From: Synergistaceae bacterium
Lineage (GTDB): Bacteria > Synergistota > Synergistia > Synergistales > Aminobacteriaceae
DNA: 62,529 nucleotides
NCBI GenBank assembly: GCA_017444345.1
Contig: JAFSWW010000086.1
Location: 1 to 62,529, forward strand
Direction of reading: 5' to 3'
Shown: one piece after another, positions 45,557 to 53,801 of the stretch
Position numbering within the stretch: the first letter of the stretch is position 1
How the letters are laid out: each line of letters begins with the position of its first letter
Program-made: the position numbers and the translations under genes
The notes under the pieces: generated by a model
What the model was told of the DNA's origin: nothing
Databases searched by the model: none
What the model saw: only the letters and a program-made list of their open reading frames with translations

Positions 45557-46093
45557 ATGGCATATAAACTCGGTAATGTATTAATTTCGCGCGAAAAAAT
45601 TTCAGGACGAATTAAGGAACTCGCCGAACAGATCGCAAAAGATTATGAGAAAGATAACAGCGTAGTTTTTGTAGGAATTCTCACGGGAGCAGCAATATTT
45701 TTAACGGACTTAATGCGAGAAATGCCCGAAAATATGGACGTTAGAATGGATTTCATGTCCGTTGCATCATATGGAGACAGCACAACAAGCTCCGGAGTTG
45801 TTAGAATCTATCACGATTTAAAGAAAAGTATCGAGGGCAAAAATGTTATAGTCGTTGAAGATATTATTGACACGGGATTAACTTTATCGCATTTACTTGA
45901 CATTCTCAGGGCTAGAAATCCTAAGAGCTTGAAAGTTTGTGTGTTACTCGATAAATACGAACGCCGTAAAACTGAAGTAAAAGTCGATTACTGCGGATTC
46001 ACGATTCCCGATGAGTTTGTTGTCGGTTATGGACTCGATTATGCTAGCAAGTGGCGGCACCTGAAGGACATTAAAAGCGTAGTAGATGAATAA
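45557..46093 (+). CDS. hpt: Hypoxanthine phosphoribosyltransferase
   Basis: A 178-residue purine salvage enzyme that joins hypoxanthine or guanine to PRPP. The PRPP loop is VVEDIIDTGLTLSHLL (about 100-115), VGILTGAAIFLTDLMRE is the second loop, and the base-binding end has FVVGYGLDYASKWRHL. It starts right at the end of the phosphorylase gene, AGGAGG upstream, so nucleoside cleavage and base salvage are co-expressed. Confidence 0.96.
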   Translation: MAYKLGNVLISREKISGRIKELAEQIAKDYEKDNSVVFVGILTGAAIFLTDLMREMPENMDVRMDFMSVASYGDSTTSSGVVRIYHDLKKSIEGKNVIVVEDIIDTGLTLSHLLDILRARNPKSLKVCVLLDKYERRKTEVKVDYCGFTIPDEFVVGYGLDYASKWRHLKDIKSVVDE

Positions 46094-46200
46094 TTATAAA
46101 GCGGTCTTCTTGAGAGATTAATTTTTCAGTGAGACTGCAAATTTTATTAATACAAGTTAAATTTATTTGTTAAACATTCAAGCCCGTTAAATTAAATTAA

Positions 46201-46230
46201 TTGACAACGTGATAATCACAAAGTTATAAT
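46201..46230 (+). promoter_or_regulatory. Sigma-70 promoter of tRNA-Ser
   Basis: A consensus TTGACA (46201-46206) and a consensus TATAAT (46225-46230) are 18 bases apart, about 40 bases before the tRNA. It is the best promoter in the window. Confidence 0.8.
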
Positions 46231-46269
46231 AAATCCCGTCAATCATTTCTTCTTATGCATTATTGATGT

Positions 46270-46359
46270 GGAGACGTGGCCGAGTGGTCGAAGGCGGTTG
46301 ACTCGAAATCAACTGAGCGGCTTGCCGTTCCTAGAGTTCGAATCTCTACGTCTCCGCCA
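46270..46359 (+). tRNA. tRNA-Ser (anticodon CGA)
   Basis: A complete class II tRNA with CCA encoded (46357-46359). The acceptor stem GGAGACG (46270-46276) pairs with CGTCTCC (46349-46355). The anticodon stem GTTGA/TCAAC holds the loop CTCGAAA with anticodon CGA at 46304-46306, reading UCG. A long variable arm (about 46314-46330) is as expected for serine, and the T-loop GTTCGAATC is intact. Confidence 0.97.
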
Positions 46360-46400
46360 TTTTTTTATTATATTTATGAAAGCAGGTTAATCAGAACGTC

Positions 46401-47597
46401 ATGAAAATTCTTGTAATCAATTGCGGCAGTTCGTCACTCAAGTATCAACTATTTGACATGGAAAATGAGTCAGTCTCGGCAAAAGGTCTTGTCGATAGAA
46501 TAGCAATAGACGGCTCTAATATCACTCACAGGAAAACAGGAGCAGACCCCTTCAAAATCGAGACTCCCATCAAAGATCATAAAGCAGCAATGAATCTCGT
46601 ACTTGAGGCATTACTTGATAAAGATCACGGCGTTCTTAAATCTCTTGATGAAATTTCTGCGGCTGGTCATCGTATAGTTTCCGGCGGTGATTACTTCAAA
46701 GAGGCAGTACTCGTTAATGCTGAAGTCATGGACGCATTGAAAAAATGTATTCCCCTCGCGCCTTTACATAATCCCGGCCATATAATGGGAATTGAAGCGA
46801 TTCAGCACGCCCTCCCGAAATTGCCGAATGTCGTAGTGTTCGATACAGCTTTTCACCAGACTATGCCCGATTATGCTTATATGTATGGCTTGCCCTATGA
46901 ATTTTACGAGACTCACAGAGTCAGACGCTACGGAGCACACGGAACGAGTCATCATTTTGTCGCGCTTAGGACGGCTGAAATTCTCGGCAAAGATCTGAAA
47001 GATTTAAAAATGGTAACTTGTCATTTAGGTAATGGGAGCTCAATTAGTGCCGTCAAAAATGGGAAGTGTATAGATACTTCAATGGGATTAACGCCCCTTG
47101 CTGGAGTCTTAATGGGAACTAGAACCGGCGACATGGATCCCGCTTGTGTGCCTTTCGTTCAGAACATCACGAAATATTCAGCCGACGAAATGAATAATTT
47201 CATGAACAAGAAGAGCGGATTATTAGGAATTTCCGGAGTCAGCAGTGATTTACGTGACGTGGAAGACGCAGCAAATAAAGGCAATGAGCGCGCAAAACTT
47301 GCTATAAACATGCTCGAATACGGCATAAAGAAATATATCGGAGCTTATACGGTCGCTATGGAAGGTCTTGACGTGTTAGTTTTTACGGCAGGTATAGGCG
47401 AGAACAGCGCGGCAACTCGTGAGGCAGTCTGCAAAGGTCTTGAATTCATGGGCGTAAAAATTGACCCCGCAAAAAATAATATCCGCGGAAAAGAGGCTAT
47501 CGTAAGCACTGATGACTCAAAAGTTAAAGTCTTAGTCGTTCCTACAAATGAAGAATTAATGATAGCACGCGAAACAAAGAGAGTAGCTTTTGAATAA
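46401..47597 (+). CDS. ackA: Acetate kinase
   Basis: A 398-residue ASKHA kinase that makes ATP and acetate from acetyl phosphate, the usual fermentative energy step. VINCGSSSLKYQLFD at the N-terminus, GHRIVSGG, VVFDTAFHQTMP, RYGAHGTSHHFV and VFTAGIGENSAATRE are all family signatures. The pta gene is not in the window. The yceD gene overlaps its end. Confidence 0.97.
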   Translation: MKILVINCGSSSLKYQLFDMENESVSAKGLVDRIAIDGSNITHRKTGADPFKIETPIKDHKAAMNLVLEALLDKDHGVLKSLDEISAAGHRIVSGGDYFKEAVLVNAEVMDALKKCIPLAPLHNPGHIMGIEAIQHALPKLPNVVVFDTAFHQTMPDYAYMYGLPYEFYETHRVRRYGAHGTSHHFVALRTAEILGKDLKDLKMVTCHLGNGSSISAVKNGKCIDTSMGLTPLAGVLMGTRTGDMDPACVPFVQNITKYSADEMNNFMNKKSGLLGISGVSSDLRDVEDAANKGNERAKLAINMLEYGIKKYIGAYTVAMEGLDVLVFTAGIGENSAATREAVCKGLEFMGVKIDPAKNNIRGKEAIVSTDDSKVKVLVVPTNEELMIARETKRVAFE

Positions 47598-48150
47598 ATT
47601 ATTTAGTGATTCACAGAAAGCAATAATAAATCTTCCTGCAAGAAATGATAACGAGACAGAAAATAATTTCTCGTTTGACTTTCCTGCGGGGAGTCTTGAT
47701 ATTTCGAGACAGGAATTTATATTCCCGTCGGGCTTGCATGTTGACTCGTGCGTTAAATGGCTTGAGGAGTCTTTATTGCTCGTAAAAATTGCTGTTTCCT
47801 GCGAGATTCAATCAGAGTGCGCCCGCTGTCTTAAACCTGTTAATCTTGAAATATCCGGCGATTTAATGTATCTTTATTATTCGCATGGTAATACGGCCTT
47901 CGATGAGTTCGGCGATTCTTATGATGAATATATGCCCGTTGAAGTAGAATATTTTGCGCGGGTTCTTGATATAATGCCGCAGATTAGAGAGAGCGTTTAT
48001 ACATTGCTTCCGACTAAGATTTTATGTAAAGAAGACTGCGCGGGGTTGTGTCCTGAATGCGGAGCGGATTTGAATCTAGGCAAATGTTCATGTGTAAAGC
48101 AAATTGCAGATCCAAGGCTCGAATCATTGCGAAATTTTGTCATTGAATGA
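47590..48150 (+). CDS. YceD/DUF177 family protein
   Basis: A 186-residue protein of the YceD (DUF177) family, often encoded just before rpmF and implicated in 23S rRNA accumulation. It has the conserved CARCLKPV motif and a C-terminal cysteine cluster (LCKEDCAGLCPECGADLNLG). The start is TTG at 47590, overlapping the last 8 bases of ackA. The downstream rpmF supports the call. Confidence 0.88.
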   Translation: MNKLFSDSQKAIINLPARNDNETENNFSFDFPAGSLDISRQEFIFPSGLHVDSCVKWLEESLLLVKIAVSCEIQSECARCLKPVNLEISGDLMYLYYSHGNTAFDEFGDSYDEYMPVEVEYFARVLDIMPQIRESVYTLLPTKILCKEDCAGLCPECGADLNLGKCSCVKQIADPRLESLRNFVIE

Positions 48151-48197
48151 GTATAATATAATATAGTAAGTGAAATTTTATAGGGGGATTTATTAAC

Positions 48198-48398
48198 ATG
48201 GCAACACCCAAAAGGAAAACATCTCATGCCCGAACATCCCAGAGAAAAGCAAACTGGCTCGGAGCATTGAGCGCACCAGTAACAATTAATTGTCCTCATT
48301 GCGGTGAGGTAACGCTAGCACATCATGCCTGCCCTTCATGCGGTTATTATCGCGGCCGCCAAGTAGTGAAGGTTAAGACAGAAGCAGCAGCAAGTTAA
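48198..48398 (+). CDS. rpmF: Ribosomal protein L32
   Basis: A 66-residue L32. The N-terminus ATPKRKTSHARTSQRKANW is classical, and the zinc-binding cysteines are in NCPHCGEV and HACPSCGYY. Part of the large subunit. A possible -10 (TATAAT at 48152-48157) lies in the gap after yceD. The gene ends at the terminator 48439-48476. Confidence 0.97.
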   Translation: MATPKRKTSHARTSQRKANWLGALSAPVTINCPHCGEVTLAHHACPSCGYYRGRQVVKVKTEAAAS

Positions 48399-48438
48399 TT
48401 AGTTATAAGTCAGGAGAATACGAAAATTTTAGAAATAG

Positions 48439-48476
48439 GCCGGAGGTGTGTATAAATGCATGTCTCCGGCTTTATT
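48439..48476 (+). terminator. Intrinsic terminator after rpmF
   Basis: GCCGGAG (48439-48445) pairs with CTCCGGC (48464-48470) around an 18-base loop, followed by TTTATT. The stem lies over an in-frame ATG at 48456 that would extend htpG, which argues against that start. Confidence 0.75.
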
Positions 48477-48491
48477 AAGAGGGATAATATA

Positions 48492-50354
48492 ATGAACGAA
48501 GAAAAATTTTATTTCCAGTCAGAGACAGCCGGCTTGCTAAAGATGATGATTAACTCTGTTTACTCGAACAGGGATATATTTTTGCGCGAGTTAATATCAA
48601 ATGCCTCTGATGCTTTAGACAAAAGACGTATAGAATGCTTGAAGAATTCAGAACTAGCCGAGAATGAGAAGCCGGAAATAATAATAGACTCTGACAAGGA
48701 CAAGAAAATTTTATCAGTCAGCGATAACGGAATAGGCATGTCAAAAGATGATTTGATTCAATTTTTGGGGACTCTTGCGAAATCAGGCACCCGGGAATTT
48801 CTTCAGTCAGTAGAGAGCGAGAAGGCAAAGCAGGAATTAATCGGGCAGTTCGGAGTCGGCTTTTACTCGGTATTCATGGCCACTGAAAAAGTAGAAGTAA
48901 TTTCGCGTAAACTCGGCAGCAATGAGACCTATAAATTTATGTCGGACGGCGGCGGATCTTATACGATTTCACAGGAAGAACAGCGCAAGGAATGCGGCAC
49001 AACTGTAATACTTCACTTGAAAGAGTCTGACCCAGAGTCAAAAAATTATGCCGATGAGTGGACTATACGCGGAATTATCGAGAAATATTCGGATTTTATT
49101 GCTTGGCCGATATTGTATAAAGATAAAATTATTAACTCGCAGAAAGCAATTTGGCAGCGTCCTGAAAGCGAAATTACAGAAGACGAGTATAAAGAATTCT
49201 ACAAGCATTTGACTCACGACTGGCAGGACCCGTTAATGCACATAAAGATAAACGCGGAAGGATCTACAAATTTCAAGGGATTATTATTTGTGCCGTCAAT
49301 AGCTCCGTATGATTTATTCATGAATCCCAAGTCCGGCGGCATAAGTTTATATATTAATCGAGTCTTTATCATGAATGACTGTAAAGATTTAATACCGGCC
49401 TATTTACGCTTTATTCGCGGAGTAATTGACTCTGAAGACTTGCCCCTGAATATTTCACGAGAGATTTTGCAGGAAGAGCCTATTATTAAAGTAATCAGAC
49501 GCAGCACTCAACGGAAAATTTTTAACGAGTTCAAAAAATTATTGGACTCAGACCGCGAAAAATTTATAAAACTTTGGACGATATTCGGCAAAATTATGAA
49601 AGAGGGCATTATTCAAGACAGGGAACACGCGAAAAATATTTTTGACATTGCCCTGTTCAGGACGACTAATAATGACGAGTGGACGACTATTTCAGAGTAT
49701 GAGTCGCGCATGAAAGACGGCCAAGCGGGAATTTATTGTCTTGCTGGGAGTGATAATTTAGCAGCCTTGAAAGCCTCACCGAAATTAGAGCCGTATTTAA
49801 GCAAGGGCTATGAAGTTCTCTTAATGACGGATCCCGTTGACGAGGTTATTTTGCAGGACGCTAATTTTATAATGCCCGCCGAGTCAGTGAAATTATTAAA
49901 TATCGCGCTCGATTCCGTGAGTCCCCTGACTGAAGACGAAAAGAAAGCCAATGACGAAAAAATAAAATCTCTTGAGTCAGAATTTGCACCGTTAAAGAAA
50001 ATCGCGCTTGAATTATTCCCGGATAAACTTGAGGACGTTCGGCCATCTTTGAGTCTCACAAATTCGCCGGCAGTATTAATAAATTCACCGAACGGTCTTT
50101 CTATACAATTTGAGAATTTATTACGTTCAGCAGGCCAGACTCCTCCGATTCAGAAAAGAATATTAGAATTAAACCCGAATCACCCGCTGATAAAAAATTT
50201 ACTCGCAATTAGCAGCGATAATAAACGAGTCTCGGATATGCTGAAAATTTTATATGATAATTCTTTGATTCTTGAGGGAGTTCAACCGGATAATCCAGCA
50301 GATTATATTAAACAAGTCGAAAACTTGATGACACTCGCGACTGATAAGAGATAA
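48492..50354 (+). CDS. htpG: Chaperone HtpG (Hsp90)
   Basis: A 620-residue Hsp90. The N-terminal ATPase domain begins FYFQSETAGLLKMMINSVYS, with LRELISNASDALDK, DNGIGMSKDDL and GQFGVGFYSVFM. Middle and C-terminal domains are complete (LYINRVFIMNDCKDLIPAYL; LPLNISREILQ). Length matches E. coli HtpG (624). The ATG at 48492 has an AGAGGG site; the longer frame from 48456 would start inside the rpmF terminator. Confidence 0.96.
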   Translation: MNEEKFYFQSETAGLLKMMINSVYSNRDIFLRELISNASDALDKRRIECLKNSELAENEKPEIIIDSDKDKKILSVSDNGIGMSKDDLIQFLGTLAKSGTREFLQSVESEKAKQELIGQFGVGFYSVFMATEKVEVISRKLGSNETYKFMSDGGGSYTISQEEQRKECGTTVILHLKESDPESKNYADEWTIRGIIEKYSDFIAWPILYKDKIINSQKAIWQRPESEITEDEYKEFYKHLTHDWQDPLMHIKINAEGSTNFKGLLFVPSIAPYDLFMNPKSGGISLYINRVFIMNDCKDLIPAYLRFIRGVIDSEDLPLNISREILQEEPIIKVIRRSTQRKIFNEFKKLLDSDREKFIKLWTIFGKIMKEGIIQDREHAKNIFDIALFRTTNNDEWTTISEYESRMKDGQAGIYCLAGSDNLAALKASPKLEPYLSKGYEVLLMTDPVDEVILQDANFIMPAESVKLLNIALDSVSPLTEDEKKANDEKIKSLESEFAPLKKIALELFPDKLEDVRPSLSLTNSPAVLINSPNGLSIQFENLLRSAGQTPPIQKRILELNPNHPLIKNLLAISSDNKRVSDMLKILYDNSLILEGVQPDNPADYIKQVENLMTLATDKR

Positions 50355-50367
50355 GACGGGGGACTAA

Positions 50368-51456
50368 ATGCCATTCTTAAAAGTTTTGCCAGAAAAAGAA
50401 GAAGAGCCAGTAAAATTTATAGAAGTCTCGCCAGTTTATGAGCCTGTTATTGACTCTGTGCAAGAAAACGAGACTATAACGCAGCCGAACGAGTCAGACT
50501 CAACACAAGACACCCCGCCCGCGCCTGTTGATGATATTGATATTATTGACGAGACTATAACGCAGCCCGCCACCGAGCCGACTCAAGAATCGCCAGTAAC
50601 TGAGCCAGAGTCGATAACACCGCAGGAAAAATCACCGGACGACTCAGAACGGCCGGAAGAATCGCCCGCACCCGTTGACGATATTATTGACGAGAAAGCA
50701 CAAGAGACGACTCAAGACACCCTGCCCGAGTCCGAGCCAACGCCCGCACCCGTTAACGAGCAGACAGAACAGGAAGAAGCCGCCCCCGTTGCGTCCACGC
50801 CGCCCGAACAGACGAACGAGTCAGAGCCAACACAAGACACCCCGCCCGCGCCTGTTGATAATATTGATATTATTGACGAGACAGCCGCCGAGCCGATAAC
50901 ACCGCCGGAAGAGTCGCCAGAGCCAGCGCAAGACGATACACACGCACCCGTTGACGAGCCAGTAAACGAGCCGACAACGTTGCCCGATGAGCCAACACCA
51001 GCACCCGGACCCATTGAGCCCAATATTAAATATACCGGTGGAGACATAAAATATGATGTTACTTCAGGGAAGCGTTATGTTGATTTAGTATCGACTAAGA
51101 CGGATTTTGACAGAATGCTTGACGAACTCGCAGCAATCAGCAAAGATATTATCGAACATGAGGCCGAGAGATTCGCGAAAAAATACACCGGAAAATTTCA
51201 GGGCGGTTTTGACAAGGCTGAGGCAGACGCAAAAAAATATGATGCATTCTTAGGCGGTTATATCACAAATGCTGCTATGCTGCTTTATGATCGCGGACAT
51301 CGTGAAGTCGCTATATCAAAACTTGAAGAGACCCGCAAAGTTCTTGAAGCCCGCAAAAGACTCGAGGACGAGACAGCCGCAATTAAGACCCGTGTAGAAG
51401 AAGAGGACGCAGTTGTAGATTTGTCTGATATTCTAGGCTTATTCGGGGACGGTTAA
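50368..51456 (+). CDS. Pro/Glu/Thr-rich repeat protein, unknown
   Basis: A 362-residue acidic protein without a signal peptide. Residues ~25-225 are low-complexity, with near-copies of TQDTPPAPVDDIDIIDET and shorter APVDD/APVNE units, so this half is disordered. Residues ~228-350 form a separate helical region (ISKDIIEHEAERFAKKY, HREVAISKLEETRKVLEARK) that may be a coiled-coil bundle. The function is not recognisable. It lies 13 bases after htpG with a GGGGG ribosome site, so it is probably co-expressed. Antisense frames through the repeats are shadows. Confidence 0.75.
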   Translation: MPFLKVLPEKEEEPVKFIEVSPVYEPVIDSVQENETITQPNESDSTQDTPPAPVDDIDIIDETITQPATEPTQESPVTEPESITPQEKSPDDSERPEESPAPVDDIIDEKAQETTQDTLPESEPTPAPVNEQTEQEEAAPVASTPPEQTNESEPTQDTPPAPVDNIDIIDETAAEPITPPEESPEPAQDDTHAPVDEPVNEPTTLPDEPTPAPGPIEPNIKYTGGDIKYDVTSGKRYVDLVSTKTDFDRMLDELAAISKDIIEHEAERFAKKYTGKFQGGFDKAEADAKKYDAFLGGYITNAAMLLYDRGHREVAISKLEETRKVLEARKRLEDETAAIKTRVEEEDAVVDLSDILGLFGDG

Positions 51457-51464
51457 AAAATTTA

Positions 51465-51510
51465 TTCCCCCTCTGTGAATGAGCTGATTATTTGCAGGGG
51501 GATTTATTTA
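51465..51510. terminator. Bidirectional terminator
   Basis: CCCCCT (51467-51472) pairs with AGGGGG (51496-51501). T-rich sequence follows on the plus strand, and AT-rich sequence follows on the other. It separates the repeat protein from the convergent amidohydrolase gene. Confidence 0.65.
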
Positions 51511-52361
51511 TTTTTGCGTGATAGTAAATTCATGGCATTTAAATATTTTATTTGCGCTATATCATTAATATCAAGTTTTGAATCATTAAACTTTTTCTCA
51601 TATCTTGACGAATCCAGAATCGGATAATCACTCCCCATTAAGAATTTATGTATAACTCCGGCTGCTTTTATCGCGTCAAAAATTTTAGCGTCATATAAAT
51701 ACGGCATCGCTGCAATGTCATAATAAGTATTTCGCAAAATTTTCCTAACTTCAGGCATTAACTCATAAATCCACAACCCGCCCCCGAAATGTGCAAAAAT
51801 TGTCGTTATATCGGGATTATTTGCGCAGAATTTGAAAGCGTCCCGAGTGCTCGTTTTGCCCTTGCCCGCGTATTCATGCCCTACAGGTTCGGCCAAGTGC
51901 CATAATAATAAAAAATTTGCTGCCCTGACTGCATTTGTTAATCGTGAAGTCTCGTTATTATCTGAAATATTTATATTTTGTCCGTCCGGGAATAATTCGC
52001 CCGCTCCTATTAAGCCTGAATCAGCACAGCGCATTATTTCACGTTCTAAATTTTTATCGCACGGAGGCACAACACAGAATCCAGTTAATTTATCAGGAAA
52101 TTTTTTAACGCAGTCAATTATATAGTCATTGCAGATTTTACACAGTCCCATATCACGAAAAGCAAACCCGAATATAATAGCATGTGTGATATTATCTCGC
52201 GTCATTCTTGATAATAAATCTTCAAGAGTCGCCCATTTATGCACGCTATTATGAGTCAGCGCGTCAAAATATGATTCATGCTCTGAAATTTTCTCGCAGT
52301 CTTTAATAATTTCCGGCGGGTAAATATGAACGTGAAAATCTATAATTTTATTATTTATCAT
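51504..52361 (-). CDS. Amidohydrolase (amidohydrolase_2 family)
   Basis: A 285-residue metal-dependent TIM-barrel hydrolase or decarboxylase. IDFHVHIYP (first metal histidines, residues 7-15), LLLWHLAEP, TIFAHFGGG and the final aspartate in LMGSDYPI are all present. Members of this family act on lactones, aromatic acids or related compounds; the substrate here is unknown. Single gene with a CAGGAG site. The 159-base gap upstream holds a repeated TCATGATACAAAAATTTT (near 52439 and 52522) and nothing else I recognise. Confidence 0.85.
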   Translation of the reverse strand: MINNKIIDFHVHIYPPEIIKDCEKISEHESYFDALTHNSVHKWATLEDLLSRMTRDNITHAIIFGFAFRDMGLCKICNDYIIDCVKKFPDKLTGFCVVPPCDKNLEREIMRCADSGLIGAGELFPDGQNINISDNNETSRLTNAVRAANFLLLWHLAEPVGHEYAGKGKTSTRDAFKFCANNPDITTIFAHFGGGLWIYELMPEVRKILRNTYYDIAAMPYLYDAKIFDAIKAAGVIHKFLMGSDYPILDSSRYEKKFNDSKLDINDIAQIKYLNAMNLLSRKNK

Positions 52362-52520
52362 AATATAAAAATTTTCTCCTGTTGTGCTGTTATGTAATAA
52401 ATAATATTTTACACAAAATTTTTTATAAACGATTCTTTATCATGATACAAAAATTTTATCCCCGTTTTGCTTGCTGTAAATATTAAATTTTTTAGTGCCC
52501 TTTATTGCAAGAATATATAA

Positions 52521-53177
52521 TCATGATACAAAAATTTTCGCGATTAACTTATAAAATCTCCCATTAGCTTTTAAAGGTTTTGCGGGCATACTCATTACTA
52601 AATAGGCGTGAGGGATTATCAAATTTTTTGCGTCATTATAATTATTATTATCATAATCAGGATCTGTGATTCTAATTTGCGTATAATAATCGCCGTTGTA
52701 ATCAAAACTTGCGCGCGGCTTTATCTCGTTATAAAATTTTCGTTCGTGATAGATTCTCAAGTTCTCGACTTCTATAAATATCAACGAGTAATTTAATTTA
52801 TATTCGTGAATCTCTTCAAGTGTTAAATACTCTCGCAAATTCCCGAATATATAATCATGAAATTCAGGCGGGTGAATCTTTATAATTTCGCTTAAATCCA
52901 TTTCTCCGAGTTTCAGCCAAGCGTCATATTTAATCATAAAGTCCTCGCTGTGATTTTGCCGTGAATGTCCTATTTTGCGAGCTATTGAAATTTTTGCGGT
53001 GTCTAAGATTTTGCAAGTTCCCGGCGAATTTATGAATATTAGCTGAAAGTCTGATAATGGCTGCCCGTCTTCAAATGACACAAACCTGACCCAGCGGCCA
53101 GAATATAAATCAATACCGGCAACGCAGAACTTCCCGAACATGTTAGATTTTGCCATAATAACCGCGTCAATTTTCAT
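52521..53177 (-). CDS. Dual-OB-domain-like protein
   Basis: A 218-residue beta-rich protein. The opening (IDAVIMAKSNMFGKFCVAGID, then GRWVRFVSFEDGQPLSDF) resembles the dual OB-containing domain family often found beside DUF488 genes; OB folds bind nucleic acids. The second half has another OB-like stretch (NYSLIFIEVENLRIYHER). No catalytic motif is seen. It is the second gene of a pair, 8 bases after the DUF488 stop, with no strong ribosome site. The assignment is by recall and context. Confidence 0.6.
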   Translation of the reverse strand: MKIDAVIMAKSNMFGKFCVAGIDLYSGRWVRFVSFEDGQPLSDFQLIFINSPGTCKILDTAKISIARKIGHSRQNHSEDFMIKYDAWLKLGEMDLSEIIKIHPPEFHDYIFGNLREYLTLEEIHEYKLNYSLIFIEVENLRIYHERKFYNEIKPRASFDYNGDYYTQIRITDPDYDNNNYNDAKNLIIPHAYLVMSMPAKPLKANGRFYKLIAKIFVS

Positions 53178-53185
53178 GTTTTATA

Positions 53186-53629
53186 TTATATATGAGTGAG
53201 TATAACATCAGGAAGTGCTTTATATATCATTTCAGCAAATAATCTCCTGTGGCATTTATCAGGCTTAGGTTCTGCACATAATAAACAAACTGTCTCATAC
53301 AACGAGTCAAAACGTGAAATAAAATTTTTTATCGCGTCTCTTTCTTGCATTAAACTTGTATATTTCTGCTCGTATTCATGCCAAGTAATTTTTTTGCGCT
53401 TATAACTTGATAGTATTTCTTTAGTCGGCGCATATTCAGGGCAATGTTCATATTGACAGCCGCAAATTGTTTCAAGAAAATATTTTAGATCGTTTTTCTT
53501 TGAGAATCCCGCGAGCTGATTATTATTATTCAGTCTTATGTCAATTAATAATTTAATACGATAATATTTAATTCTCGTAAAAAATTGTTCGGCTGATTTT
53601 TTCGTGAATCCTATAGTGTATAGAAACAT
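53186..53629 (-). CDS. DUF488 family protein
   Basis: A 147-residue DUF488 protein. The N-terminal strand is LYTIGFTKKSAEQFF, LLIDIRLN follows, and the conserved cysteine/histidine cluster is LLCAEPKPDKCHRRL near residue 120. The family is thought to act on nucleic acids but has no firmly proven reaction. It is first in a two-gene unit with the dual-OB-like gene. Confidence 0.85.
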   Translation of the reverse strand: MFLYTIGFTKKSAEQFFTRIKYYRIKLLIDIRLNNNNQLAGFSKKNDLKYFLETICGCQYEHCPEYAPTKEILSSYKRKKITWHEYEQKYTSLMQERDAIKNFISRFDSLYETVCLLCAEPKPDKCHRRLFAEMIYKALPDVILTHI

Positions 53630-53801
53630 GCGCTAATAATTCTCACTCATTCAAATAAAATTTTATTCCCGTAAATTCTAATATAATGAATTCAAAATCT
53701 CAAATTAAATGATTATTTGTGAAAAATTTGCGATTATTATAGAATTAACAGACAAAAATTTATTCAGATTTTAATTTATAACAGGGAGGATATAATATAA
53801 A

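Noticed and set aside
48456-48491. Longer start for HtpG
   Set aside because: The extra codons lie in the loop and stem of the rpmF terminator; the ATG at 48492 has its own ribosome site and matches the family start.
50712-51047. Antisense Gly/Ser/Val-rich frame opposite the Pro/Glu repeat protein
   Set aside because: It is a low-complexity shadow of the repeats with no ribosome site.
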